Assembly: GCA_023665475.1 (NCBI GenBank)
Contig: JAMPEB010000002.1
Span: 208,741 to 272,740 of the forward strand
Direction of reading: 5' to 3'
DNA from: Lachnoclostridium sp.
Lineage (GTDB): Bacteria; Bacillota; Clostridia; Lachnospirales; Lachnospiraceae
Length of the DNA: 64,000 nucleotides
Part shown: positions 1 through 8,144 of the stretch, in pieces
Numbering within the stretch: the stretch's first letter is position 1
How the letters are laid out: the number at the start of each line of letters is the position of its first letter
The notes under the pieces: generated by a model
What the model saw: only the letters and a program-made list of their open reading frames with translations
What the model was told of the DNA's origin: nothing
The model's database searches: none
Made by a program: the position numbers and the translations under genes

Positions 1-100
1 TAAATGTGTTGGAAAAAAAGGTTAACACCAACAGCACCGACAAAAAGATAATTGCCGCCGTTTTTACCCATTCTCTTTTTTTACTCGTGTTCTCGTTCAT
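1..100 (-). CDS. HlyD-like efflux periplasmic adaptor, N-terminal fragment
   Basis: Only the first 33 codons are inside the window; the gene runs off the left edge. The start is an ATG at 100 with AGAGGAAG directly upstream. The visible peptide has a basic cytoplasmic stretch (NENTSKKREWVKT) followed by a hydrophobic segment ending in VLTFFSNTF. That is the usual start of membrane-anchored HlyD/RND-type adaptor subunits found next to MacB-like ABC exporters in Lachnospiraceae. The family call rests on this short N-terminus alone. It could be co-transcribed with the sugar permease gene 57 bases upstream, or be the first gene of its own unit. Confidence 0.55.
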   Translation of the reverse strand, partial: MNENTSKKREWVKTAAIIFLSVLLVLTFFSNTF

Positions 101-157
101 ACTTCCTCTCATTCCGCCGCGCAAGCGACATTTCATACCCACTTTATTTTGCTTGTA

Positions 158-1120
158 TCAGCCCTTAATGCCGCCCTGATAGGTAATTCCTTCCACCAGA
201 TAATCTTCCCCGTACAGAAACACCAGAAGACTTGGCACCATATATATGGTCGCCACGGCGAATGCCAATCCTATCTCCCCGCTGTTTATCTTGCTCAAAA
301 ACACCGACAAAGGATGTTTTTCCGCGTCCGACAACAGGATGAGCGGCTGCTCCACCATATTCCAATAATCTATAAAGACCAGAATTGCCGCCGAGCACAC
401 GGCGCCTTTACAGAGCGGCATGCAGATACGCCTGAAAATCTGCCATTCTCCCGCACCGTCCATCTGCGCCGCCTCTATCACGGAAACCGGAATCCTGTTC
501 ATGAATTTGGTCAACAGATAAACGGCAAAAGGGGAAAAGATACCCGGAAGCCATATCGCCCAATAGGAATCCAAAAGCCCTAATTTCTCGGACACCAGAT
601 AGTTGGGCACCAGCGTCACCTGATAGGGCATCAGCATCAGTATCACATAGGAAAAGAAAATCATCTGCCTTATTTTGCCCTTGTATCGGGAAAACCCGTA
701 GGACGCCAGACACGCCGTGACCAATTGGAACACCAGAATGGGACCCACCAATATCACGGAGTTCCAGAATTTTAACAGATAATCCGGACTCTTTAAAAGC
801 ACCGTGGCGTATTGGCTGAAAGACACGATATCCGGTATGAATTTCAGGTTCACCTTTTCGGAAATATACACCTTGCCGCCGGTTTCCGTTTTTGCAAACA
901 CGGAACCGTAATTGGCGGATATCTCCGAAGACGCCATAAAGGAGTTGGTGATGGTCAGCACTATGGGCATCAGGAACAGGATTGCAAATCCCGCGGCAAT
1001 CAGGGTTGCCACAACGATTTTAAAGGTTTCCCACATTTTTCTCTTTTTGACACTCGATGTCCTGCCCGTGTCCCTATATTTTTTCGCAGCGGCAACGGAT
1101 GTTCCGCCCTCTTCTCTCAT
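158..1120 (-). CDS. Carbohydrate ABC transporter permease (MalG type)
   Basis: This is an inner-membrane permease of an ABC sugar importer, 320 residues. It has a basic N-terminal tail, a first membrane helix near residues 34-56, and several further helices. The EAA loop that docks the ATPase is visible as EAAQMDGAGEWQIFRRICMP. It overlaps the preceding permease gene by one base (stop TGA and start ATG share an A), so the two are translationally coupled. With that permease and the lipoprotein upstream it forms a complete importer apart from the ATPase; a shared MsmX-like ATPase encoded elsewhere is the usual arrangement in Firmicutes. The sugar cannot be told from sequence. Confidence 0.9.
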   Translation of the reverse strand: MREEGGTSVAAAKKYRDTGRTSSVKKRKMWETFKIVVATLIAAGFAILFLMPIVLTITNSFMASSEISANYGSVFAKTETGGKVYISEKVNLKFIPDIVSFSQYATVLLKSPDYLLKFWNSVILVGPILVFQLVTACLASYGFSRYKGKIRQMIFFSYVILMLMPYQVTLVPNYLVSEKLGLLDSYWAIWLPGIFSPFAVYLLTKFMNRIPVSVIEAAQMDGAGEWQIFRRICMPLCKGAVCSAAILVFIDYWNMVEQPLILLSDAEKHPLSVFLSKINSGEIGLAFAVATIYMVPSLLVFLYGEDYLVEGITYQGGIKG

Positions 1121-2022
1121 CAGCCTTCCACATCCTTTCCGAAATAGTTTTCCACGATAAATAACAAACCGATAATGACAATCATAACCAGAGACATCAA
1201 TATTGCCGCGGCGGAAAGCGTCTGGTAATCCAGATTCTTGAATTTATTGTTCATAAAATGCTGCAGCATATAAATCGAGTCATAGGGGTAGTCCGTCGTC
1301 AGCAGATAGATTTCACGGAAAATCTTAAAGGAACTGATTAAGGACATTATGGTCACAAACAGAATCGTGGAAGACAAATACCTTATTTTGATATAAAAGA
1401 AAGTCTGTAAGGGCGTTGCGCTCTCAAGCCTTGCCACCTCCAGAATATCTTTGGGGATGCTGGCCAATGCCGCCATGAACAGTATCATATTATACCCGAG
1501 GTTCTTCCACAAAAACAAAATCACCACCACGATAATGGAGTATTTGGATTTCATCCAGTCGATTTTTTCTCCCCCGAAAGCCAGAAGAATATCGTTGACC
1601 GCTCCGTTATAGTGAAACAGGACCTGCCAGATCAGCACCACCGACGCCACCGGCACCATCATGGGACTTAAGAAAAAAGTGCGGAACTGGCTTCTGAAGG
1701 GAAGCTTCGCCTCCAGCACAATAGCCAGAATCAGTGACAGCACCACCGATAAGGGAACCGCAATCACGGAAAAGGTAGCCGTATTTGTCACCGCCGTACG
1801 AAAAGCCGAATTTCTGATTACGCTTGCAAAATTATCCAAAAACACAAAACGGGCGCTGATGGGGTTATCCACCATAGAATAGTAGATGACCACCAGAAAG
1901 GGCAGCAAAAAAAATGTCAGAACGCCAAGGAAGCTCGGAGCTATAAAAAGCCCCGAACTTATTTGCACCTTGTGTTTTGCCCTTGTTTTTTTCACCTTAG
2001 AAACCTTCCCTTTTGAAGCCAA
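1120..2022 (-). CDS. Carbohydrate ABC transporter permease (MalF type)
   Basis: This is the partner membrane permease of the importer, about 300 residues with six predicted membrane helices. The EAA loop region is at EVARLESATPLQTFFYIKIR. I place the start at TTG 2022 because AGAGGTGG lies five bases before it; a GTG at 2031 in the same frame is possible but has no room for a ribosome binding site. The N-terminus is lysine-rich (SKGKVSKVKKTRAKHK) before the first helix. It lies 18 bases after the lipoprotein gene. The 1120 end overlaps the second permease. Confidence 0.9.
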   Translation of the reverse strand: MASKGKVSKVKKTRAKHKVQISSGLFIAPSFLGVLTFFLLPFLVVIYYSMVDNPISARFVFLDNFASVIRNSAFRTAVTNTATFSVIAVPLSVVLSLILAIVLEAKLPFRSQFRTFFLSPMMVPVASVVLIWQVLFHYNGAVNDILLAFGGEKIDWMKSKYSIIVVVILFLWKNLGYNMILFMAALASIPKDILEVARLESATPLQTFFYIKIRYLSSTILFVTIMSLISSFKIFREIYLLTTDYPYDSIYMLQHFMNNKFKNLDYQTLSAAAILMSLVMIVIIGLLFIVENYFGKDVEG

Positions 2023-2040
2023 AACCGCCACCTCTGATTC

Positions 2041-4236
2041 TTACTGGTTTTCATCCAGATAAAGCTGGACTCTGCGCTGAATGATATCGGTTACATCCTC
2101 AATGGATTTCTGCCCTTGGAAAAAAGGCTCCGCCTCTTCCGTAATGATACTCAGAATCTGATCATCCGTAGCGGCTCCTGCCGTTGCCGATTCAATCAGC
2201 TCCACCACCAGATTGACTTCCTCTTTGGTCGGGGTATGATAGGTGTATTCCCAATCACCGTATCCGATGCCGTTCCCGCCCGAATCTTTTAACGCCGCAT
2301 CTATGGCCTCCTGCATCTTACTCTTTCTTGCGGAAATGCCCCAATTATATAGTCTGCTTTCCGTGGTCAGGTAATGCTCCACGAAAGTCCATGCTCCCTC
2401 TTTATTCTTTGCCTTTGCGGAGATTCCTACTCCTCCCTGAACGGAAAGGAGACAGCCGCTGCTTCCTTCCTCTGTGGGAAATCCGATACAGGTGACAGGC
2501 TCGTTAAACATTGCCTCATAAAGCTGTATTTCATCAAAATCACTGATGCTCACCATTTCCAAGAGCACATCTCCCGCCTGCAGTTTGAGGGGTGTGGAAC
2601 GCTGGTCGTCCTCATCCCAATCAAAATCGCCGGGGATATTGTTCACAAACGCCAAAAGGTTTTGAAATTCTTTGGAGGCAAAATTACATTTACCCGTGGT
2701 GTAATCAATATATAGCTTGGAATTGCATTGCAAAAACAGTTGTAAAATGGATTGCCTTGTCGCATACTCAAAAAGATCTTTTCCGGGATGGGCATCCGCA
2801 TAGGCAATCATATCTTCCACGGTCCAGCTTTTCTTTCCCCCGAAATCAGAGGTCTTTCCCACTATGGTGCTGACATAGAAAGTCTTGGGGATTCCCGCCA
2901 GCTTACCGCCATAGGTATAAGTGCCCAGCACATTTTCCAGATAATCGTCTTTACTCAGGACACTGCTCTTTTCCAGATAGGGGAACAAATCCTCAAATGC
3001 GCCGTTTAACGCCAATTTCTCGATATTTCCCAGCGCTGATTCCATATAAACGATGTCGGGACTGTTGGAACCCGATACCAGGTCGCTTTTCAGTCTGCTT
3101 ACCGCATCGCTGTAAGTGGTCTCCGTCCATACCGCATGGTCATCCACATAAGTTTTGATGGAAACATGGTAGGCGTCGCTCTGTTTGTTAAATGCCACCG
3201 CAGCCGCCTGCAGCTCCTGACTGCTGGTTATGGTTGCCACCACAATTTCCGTTTTCTGCGGCAGTTCCGAGGTCTTTTTCTTGTCAAGGAAAGCAAGATT
3301 GTTTTCACCGCTCTCCCAATCATTGAGAACGATAACCAGCCTGCCGTCTTTTGTAATATTTAAACTGTCCACATAATCCCCGTTGATATCGCTGTCCAGC
3401 CAGTCGAACAGCTTTTCCCCGGTCTGTTTTTCCATATCGTAAGCATACACGCCGTAATTGTCCTTTATCAGAAAGTCCTCGTCTTTGCCTGCGACAACAT
3501 CCTGTCCCTGAGGGAAATTGTTATAGACCGTCCCCCACTTTTTGCCCGCAAAGTCGATTTCCGCAAGGCAGTAATTTCTGGCGTCCGAAGAGTTGTCATA
3601 ATAGGTGCCGTAGATTTTGCCGTCGGCGTCCATGCACAGACTGTCAATCCAAGTGTCCGAATCAATCCTGCCCTGATAGCTGAAATCCTTGCCGAAAAGG
3701 CACACACCTTCACTTGCCTGTATATAAATCCTGCCTTCCCCATCCACAAGCATCGTATCCACATAGCCGTATCCGGACTCATCACACACTTTATCGGAAA
3801 TATCCTCTTCCTGCGTTCTGCTGCCCTGACTGTCATAGGCGCACAACAATATAGTACGGGAGTTCTCATTATAAATCATTTCAGTGGTCAGAAACGTGCC
3901 GTCCTCCAAAACATAAAACCGGGATAAATTCCGGCGTTCTTCGTCCGCAGCCATGTGCACTTCCCGGGTAGTCTTCCTATCCGTAAGGGAATATTCGCAG
4001 AGCACCGTTCGGTACACTTGGGTTGCCTCATCAAAAGAATTGGACAGATAATACATGGAGTCCCCCGAGAACTGCGTGTTATACAGCCGGACATCTTCCC
4101 CCATCTCTATGTATTCCGGAACATAGGTATATTCCCTTCCTCCGTTTGTAACATTATTGCCCTTTCCGCAAGCGGCTAATGACAAAGTCATGACCGCCGC
4201 CAATAGAAGAGCAATTAGTTTTTTATACTTTTTCAT
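2041..4236 (-). CDS. Extracellular solute-binding lipoprotein with long N-terminal domain
   Basis: This is the sugar-binding lipoprotein of the ABC importer. A signal peptide ends in the lipobox LAAC (Cys23). At 731 residues it is nearly twice the normal size of the family. The C-terminal part, from about residue 330 (EIVVATITSSQELQAAAVAF), looks like a type-1 extracellular solute-binding protein. The N-terminal part, about residues 40-325, has repeated strand-like units such as DGEGRIYI, DADGKIYG and TKDGRLVIV, which suggests a beta-propeller; that fold is my inference. The start has GGGAGG nine bases upstream. A promoter lies about 115 bases before it and a perfect 20-bp palindrome lies between them. 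Confidence 0.88.
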   Translation of the reverse strand: MKKYKKLIALLLAAVMTLSLAACGKGNNVTNGGREYTYVPEYIEMGEDVRLYNTQFSGDSMYYLSNSFDEATQVYRTVLCEYSLTDRKTTREVHMAADEERRNLSRFYVLEDGTFLTTEMIYNENSRTILLCAYDSQGSRTQEEDISDKVCDESGYGYVDTMLVDGEGRIYIQASEGVCLFGKDFSYQGRIDSDTWIDSLCMDADGKIYGTYYDNSSDARNYCLAEIDFAGKKWGTVYNNFPQGQDVVAGKDEDFLIKDNYGVYAYDMEKQTGEKLFDWLDSDINGDYVDSLNITKDGRLVIVLNDWESGENNLAFLDKKKTSELPQKTEIVVATITSSQELQAAAVAFNKQSDAYHVSIKTYVDDHAVWTETTYSDAVSRLKSDLVSGSNSPDIVYMESALGNIEKLALNGAFEDLFPYLEKSSVLSKDDYLENVLGTYTYGGKLAGIPKTFYVSTIVGKTSDFGGKKSWTVEDMIAYADAHPGKDLFEYATRQSILQLFLQCNSKLYIDYTTGKCNFASKEFQNLLAFVNNIPGDFDWDEDDQRSTPLKLQAGDVLLEMVSISDFDEIQLYEAMFNEPVTCIGFPTEEGSSGCLLSVQGGVGISAKAKNKEGAWTFVEHYLTTESRLYNWGISARKSKMQEAIDAALKDSGGNGIGYGDWEYTYHTPTKEEVNLVVELIESATAGAATDDQILSIITEEAEPFFQGQKSIEDVTDIIQRRVQLYLDENQ

Positions 4237-4278
4237 AATGATCCTCCCTTATTCCACTCCTCGAAATCCTGAACTTTT

Positions 4279-4298
4279 CAAAGATGATATCATCTTTG
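4279..4298. promoter_or_regulatory. 20-bp perfect palindrome, candidate operator
   Basis: CAAAGATGAT followed by its exact reverse complement lies between the promoter and start codon of the importer operon, roughly 50 bases downstream of the predicted transcription start. The position fits a repressor roadblock site or an mRNA hairpin. No regulator gene is adjacent, so the binding protein is unknown. Confidence 0.5.
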
Positions 4299-4351
4299 TG
4301 AAAAACGCCTCGGAAAACCGCTTCACACTAAGCATGGTATTTCATAGGACA

Positions 4352-4380
4352 AGTATACAACAAGATATAGGAAATAGCAA
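4352..4380 (-). promoter_or_regulatory. Sigma-A promoter of the ABC importer operon
   Basis: On the minus strand the -35 is TTGCTA (4380-4375) and the -10 is TATACT (4357-4352), separated by 17 bases. It drives the lipoprotein gene starting at 4236 and probably both permeases. It is the best sigma-A match in this gap. Confidence 0.65.
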
Positions 4381-4432
4381 CTTAAGAATTTATGAAGATT
4401 TACCCTCCTAATTTCTTTACGCCGCCTTAAAT

Positions 4433-5206
4433 CTATTTCAGCTTTTTCATCTCTTTTTTCCGCTTACGCCTGCGGAAAAGTCCCGCAAATCGGTTGTAGA
4501 ACCAAAACGACTGCACTAACAGTTCGTTTGCCTTACCGATTTTTTCTTTGGTGGTGCCTTTATAATAAGTGCCTCCGCAGACAATCCCCTCCCCTGCCCT
4601 GACACAGGCAATCAGATCGGATTCCTTGCGAATTTCACAGGGAAACCATGTATGGGCAAGTCCCACACAGTCCTCTTTGTGAGCGTCGCTTCCCCCAAAA
4701 ACCGGCTTGCCCAAACGCCCGGCAATCCACTCCGCACGCCCGTTGCTTTTCTCACTCTCACAGGCATTAAAGCCCTCCAGAAAATCAAACTGCCGCAAAA
4801 CGGCTTTTTTGTATCTGTTTTTTCCTGTGCTGAATATGCTCAGATATCTTTCGCCGCAAGGATGCGCAGGGCCTAAAATGCCTCCTTTTCTGTGTACGAT
4901 ATCAATCAGTACCTGTACGGGGAGCCCTCTCAATTCCAGTATTTTTAGTTTGACCGTCTCCGGCATGATCACCAGAATATGTCCCGCATCTATGGTATCA
5001 TATTCGATTCCCTTCAGCACCACAAAATCCTGATATTTTTTCCCTTTGAGCCTGTCCCGCCATTCACGGTATCCCTTATAGGAATTATGGTCGCTTATCA
5101 ACATCCCGTCAAAGCCCTTCGCTTTTAATATAGCGATGAATTCATCTATCGGTACTTTGGCGTCCATGGAGCCTTCTTTCGTATGACAGTGCATATCAAA
5201 TTTCAA
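4433..5206 (-). CDS. PHP-domain metal-dependent phosphoesterase
   Basis: This is a cytoplasmic phosphoesterase of the PHP family, about 257 residues. The metal-binding motifs are visible: MHCHTKEG at the N-terminus, ISDHNSYKGY, GPAHPCGE and FGGSDAHKED. The family acts on small phosphoesters such as nucleotides or histidinol phosphate; which substrate applies here is not clear. I choose TTG 5206 as start because AGGAG lies five bases before it. A TTG at 5242 in frame lacks a ribosome site, and a small G+C-rich hairpin (5221-5235) lies between the two. The C-terminus is very basic (FRRRKRKKEMKKLK). The gene sits alone between tsf and the importer. Confidence 0.88.
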   Translation of the reverse strand: MKFDMHCHTKEGSMDAKVPIDEFIAILKAKGFDGMLISDHNSYKGYREWRDRLKGKKYQDFVVLKGIEYDTIDAGHILVIMPETVKLKILELRGLPVQVLIDIVHRKGGILGPAHPCGERYLSIFSTGKNRYKKAVLRQFDFLEGFNACESEKSNGRAEWIAGRLGKPVFGGSDAHKEDCVGLAHTWFPCEIRKESDLIACVRAGEGIVCGGTYYKGTTKEKIGKANELLVQSFWFYNRFAGLFRRRKRKKEMKKLK

Positions 5207-5311
5207 ATTTGCTCCTCTCTGCCTGCCGGGCAGGCGCTCCAATCAGGAAATATCTATCCTTCATTATTGGCATCACAGCCTGTTTACATTCCTCTTTTAC
5301 GGGATTGATTG

Positions 5312-5350
5312 GAAAAGACACCACCGCCCTTATAAGCAGTGATGCCTTTT
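5312..5350 (-). terminator. Terminator after tsf
   Basis: Downstream of the tsf stop the transcript can form a 14-bp stem with three G-U pairs, 5' arm AAAGGCATCACTGC, closed by a short loop and followed by TCTTTTCC. The T-tract is short, so termination may be partial. Confidence 0.6.
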
Positions 5351-5375
5351 ATTTTGTCCTTTTCCGAATTTAAGC

Positions 5376-6458
5376 TTACATTCCCATCTGGGCCGCAACC
5401 TCTGCCGCAAAATCCTCGTTCTTTTTCTCAAGGCCCTCGCCTACCTCAAAGCGAACCACCTTAACTATCTTAAGGTCTTTATTCACGGAAGCAAGATACT
5501 GTCCTACCGACTGCTTTCCGTCCTCTGCCTTGACATAAACCTGATCCAGCAGACAAACCTCCTTAACATGCTTGGAGATACGTCCCTCTACCAGACCGGT
5601 AAAAATCTTGTCTCCCACAATCTGTTCTTTATCGGTAAAAGCAAGTTCCACCAGCGCCGTTTTCGCATCCTCTGACAGGAAATTAAAAAGATAATTCATA
5701 TTGCTCTTCTTTTCTTCATAAATGGCAATATCCTCATCACTCCACTTCTTGTCTGAAACCGCCCTTTCAATCAGCTTATTCAAAATCGGCTTGGGCAGGC
5801 TTGCCGGGTCATTCAAAGCGCTGTCTACGGTAATCTCCTTGAGCTTTGCCAGCTCATCGTCCGAAATATCGCTTCTCTGGATATACTGGGGGTTCATAGC
5901 CGCTACCTGCATGGCAACATTCTTGAGCGCCTCATTTACCGCATCGCCCTGAGCTGCTTTACCGGCTACCAGCACGCCGATTCTTCCGCCGCCGTGAATA
6001 TAAGAACCGACAACATCGCCGGATGCTTTCTCAAATCTTCTCATGGAAAGCTTCTCACCGATGGTAAGGGTTTTCTCCTCCAATTCCTTTTTCATATCGA
6101 GAATGCTGCATACATCTTCGCCGTCTCCCGCCTTATCCGTCTGGGAAGCCAATGCTTTATCAGCCACATCCTGCACAAAAGTCTGGAATGTTTCATTCTT
6201 TGCAACGAAATCCGTCTCGGAATTCACCTCTACAACCACTGCGGTTTTGCAATCGCCGGATACCGCAATCTTCACAACACCCTCTGCTGCAATTCTGTTT
6301 GCCTTTTTTTCAACCTTAGCGGCGCCGCTCTTTCTCAGCACTTCCACCGCTGCATCCATATCACCGTTCGTCTCATTTAAAGCCTTTTTACAATCAGACA
6401 TTCCTGCGCCGGTCTGGTCGCGCAGTTCTTTTACCATAGCTGCGGTAATCTCTGCCAT
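5376..6458 (-). CDS. tsf: Elongation factor Ts
   Basis: EF-Ts catalyses GDP release from EF-Tu during translation. The UBA-like N-terminus (MAEITAAMVKELRDQTGAG) and the core EF-Tu contact motif TDFVAKNETF are both present. The start is ATG 6458 with AAAGG upstream; an in-frame GTG four codons earlier overlaps that site. The protein is 360 residues, longer than the roughly 280-310 of most EF-Ts proteins. The extra length falls in the C-terminal core near residues 240-290 (from KKWSDEDIAIYEEKKSNMNY). It follows rpsB by 48 bases, the conserved ribosomal arrangement, and is probably co-transcribed from the rpsB promoter. Confidence 0.97.
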   Translation of the reverse strand: MAEITAAMVKELRDQTGAGMSDCKKALNETNGDMDAAVEVLRKSGAAKVEKKANRIAAEGVVKIAVSGDCKTAVVVEVNSETDFVAKNETFQTFVQDVADKALASQTDKAGDGEDVCSILDMKKELEEKTLTIGEKLSMRRFEKASGDVVGSYIHGGGRIGVLVAGKAAQGDAVNEALKNVAMQVAAMNPQYIQRSDISDDELAKLKEITVDSALNDPASLPKPILNKLIERAVSDKKWSDEDIAIYEEKKSNMNYLFNFLSEDAKTALVELAFTDKEQIVGDKIFTGLVEGRISKHVKEVCLLDQVYVKAEDGKQSVGQYLASVNKDLKIVKVVRFEVGEGLEKKNEDFAAEVAAQMGM

Positions 6459-6506
6459 AATATCTTTCACCTTTCTTTTCTCTATATTTAACTGTTTCCT
6501 ATAAAA

Positions 6507-7268
6507 TTACTCATTTTCCGCTACTTCTTCGATATCCTCAGCGTTTTCGGCGTCTGCCGCAACATCCTCCTCGGTGTAAACGGCCTCGCCCTGATTTGCC
6601 TCGATAACGGCGTCCGCCATCTTTGCCACAATCAGCTTAACGGCTCTGATAGCGTCATCGTTGCCGGGAATGATATAATCAAGCTCCTCGGGGTCGCAGT
6701 TGGTATCGCCAATGCCAATCAGCGTAATGCCAAGGGCATGAGCCTCCTGTACGCAGATTCTCTCCTTCTTGGGGTCTACCACGAAAATAGCGTCGGGAAC
6801 CCTTGTCATATTCTTGATACCGCCAAGGTTCTTCTCCAGCTTATCCCACTCTTTCTTTAACTGAATCACTTCCTTCTTGGGAAGCACATCAAAAGTGCCG
6901 TCCTGAGACATGGTCTCGATGGCATGAAGCCTCTCGATACGGGAGCGGATGGTTCTGAAATTGGTAAGCATACCGCCCAGCCATCTCTCGTTTACATAAT
7001 ACATACCGCAGCGCTCGGCTTCGGACTTAACGGCATCCTGTGCCTGTTTCTTGGTTCCTACAAAGAGAATCGTGCCGCCCTGCGCCGCAATCTCGGATAC
7101 CGCCTGATATGCTTCGTCCACCTTGCCTACAGACTTCTGCAGATCGATAATGTGGATACCGTTTCTCTCGGTAAAAATGTAGGGAGCCATCTTAGGGTTC
7201 CATCTTCTGGTCTGATGTCCGAAATGGACACCTGCTTCAAGCAACTGCTTCATTGAAATAACGCTCAT
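6507..7268 (-). CDS. rpsB: 30S ribosomal protein S2
   Basis: Ribosomal protein S2 of the small subunit, 253 residues. It starts with the family signature [20 protein letters not shown] and contains [21 protein letters not shown] and the C-terminal [14 protein letters not shown] block. The acidic C-terminal tail (about residues 228-253) is typical of Firmicutes. The ATG has ACGGAGGAAA upstream. A strong promoter lies about 150 bases before it, leaving a leader that may be structured. It is followed by tsf. Confidence 0.98.
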   Translation of the reverse strand: MSVISMKQLLEAGVHFGHQTRRWNPKMAPYIFTERNGIHIIDLQKSVGKVDEAYQAVSEIAAQGGTILFVGTKKQAQDAVKSEAERCGMYYVNERWLGGMLTNFRTIRSRIERLHAIETMSQDGTFDVLPKKEVIQLKKEWDKLEKNLGGIKNMTRVPDAIFVVDPKKERICVQEAHALGITLIGIGDTNCDPEELDYIIPGNDDAIRAVKLIVAKMADAVIEANQGEAVYTEEDVAADAENAEDIEEVAENE

Positions 7269-7412
7269 GTCTTTTCCTCCGTTTGGTTAATCTTCCGCAG
7301 TTCATGTCACCGTTCCAGCGTTTTAAACGGCTGCTTCGGAACCATCCTGCCCACGGGGCATGCCCACAGGACACCGTCCCAAAATAAAAACTGCGTGTTT
7401 TTTAGTCACAAC
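7269..7412 (-). promoter_or_regulatory. rpsB 5' leader with possible stem-loop
   Basis: The predicted transcript has about 144 bases before rpsB. A G+C-rich stretch (7344-7372) can fold with TCCTG pairing to CAGGA around an inner GGGCATGCCC palindrome. Ribosomal protein operons are often regulated by such leaders, but I do not recognise a named S2 leader motif here. Confidence 0.35.
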
Positions 7413-7418
7413 GATAAG

Positions 7419-7447
7419 ATTATAGCATAAAAAAAAACCTCTTGCAA
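7419..7447 (-). promoter_or_regulatory. Sigma-A promoter of rpsB-tsf
   Basis: The -35 is TTGCAA (7447-7442), the spacer is 17 bases, and the -10 is an extended TGCTATAAT (TATAAT at 7424-7419). The -35 lies in the centre of the hairpin that ends the flagellar operon. Confidence 0.8.
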
Positions 7448-7456
7448 GAGGTTTTT
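7429..7456 (-). terminator. Terminator of the flagellar/chemotaxis operon
   Basis: CCTCTTGCAAGAGG (7438-7451) is a perfect inverted repeat flanked by five Ts and nine As. On the minus strand this is a hairpin followed by a run of Ts. It begins inside the stop codon of the last gene of the operon. Confidence 0.85.
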
Positions 7457-8081
7457 AACGCTTTGTGGCAATCATTTCCGCAATTTCTTCTTCGCTGGCT
7501 CCTTCGGGTATCTCATAGGTTCCCGCCCGCAGGCCTTTGCTGTATCCGTTATCGCATAAATACTGGTCGTAAGCTTTCGCATCCGGCACAAGTCCCGCAT
7601 CCGCAAGAATTCTGCTTACTGTTTCGGAACCGGAGCCGCCCTTTATCACAACGGTAACCGTGGAACCTACAGATTCTGCGGAACCTGTAGGTTCGGTAGA
7701 AACTGTGGGTTCGGTAGAAACTGTGGGTCTTGCAGAAGACGCAGGCTCAGTGGCATCATTGGGTTTTGTGGACTGTTCGGGCTTGGCGCTGTCTCCGGGT
7801 TTTGTAGTTGCACTCGGATTCGCAGATTGTGTGGGATTCTCCGGCACTTTATCGGAAACTTCCGGGGCTCCGCTCTCCGGTTCGTTTTCATTGTCGGTCT
7901 GATTCTCCTGTAAATCGCTCAAAACCACGGGATTGGCATCCACCATTCCCAATTTCAGCGCTCTCTCCCTTATCTGCGCATCACTTAAAGGCTGCTGCTT
8001 TCCCCATGAAGTAATACCCATAATCAGTGTTGTTATAAGGATTCCGACTCCCAATCCCCGTAAATAGTACCTTAGTTTCAT
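7455..8081 (-). CDS. Short MltG/YceG-like membrane protein, last gene of flagellar operon
   Basis: This 208-residue protein has one N-terminal membrane helix (about residues 8-25), the motif LSDAQIRERALKLGM, a Pro/Ser/Thr/Glu-rich linker (about residues 60-140), and a C-terminal domain VSRILADAGLVPDAKAYDQY with GTYEIPEGASEEEIAEMI. That domain resembles the N-terminal LysM-like part of the endolytic transglycosylase MltG, but the catalytic domain is absent. The start ATG 8081 is chosen over 8093 because AAAGGA abuts the latter. It may bind septal or flagellar-site peptidoglycan; that role is inference. The gene ends in the operon terminator. Confidence 0.65.
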   Translation of the reverse strand: MKLRYYLRGLGVGILITTLIMGITSWGKQQPLSDAQIRERALKLGMVDANPVVLSDLQENQTDNENEPESGAPEVSDKVPENPTQSANPSATTKPGDSAKPEQSTKPNDATEPASSARPTVSTEPTVSTEPTGSAESVGSTVTVVIKGGSGSETVSRILADAGLVPDAKAYDQYLCDNGYSKGLRAGTYEIPEGASEEEIAEMIATKR

Positions 8082-8144
8082 ATTTATATCCATTCCTTTC
8101 GCTTCGCCCAGACACAAACAATTAATGAGAAGAACGCCTCATAT

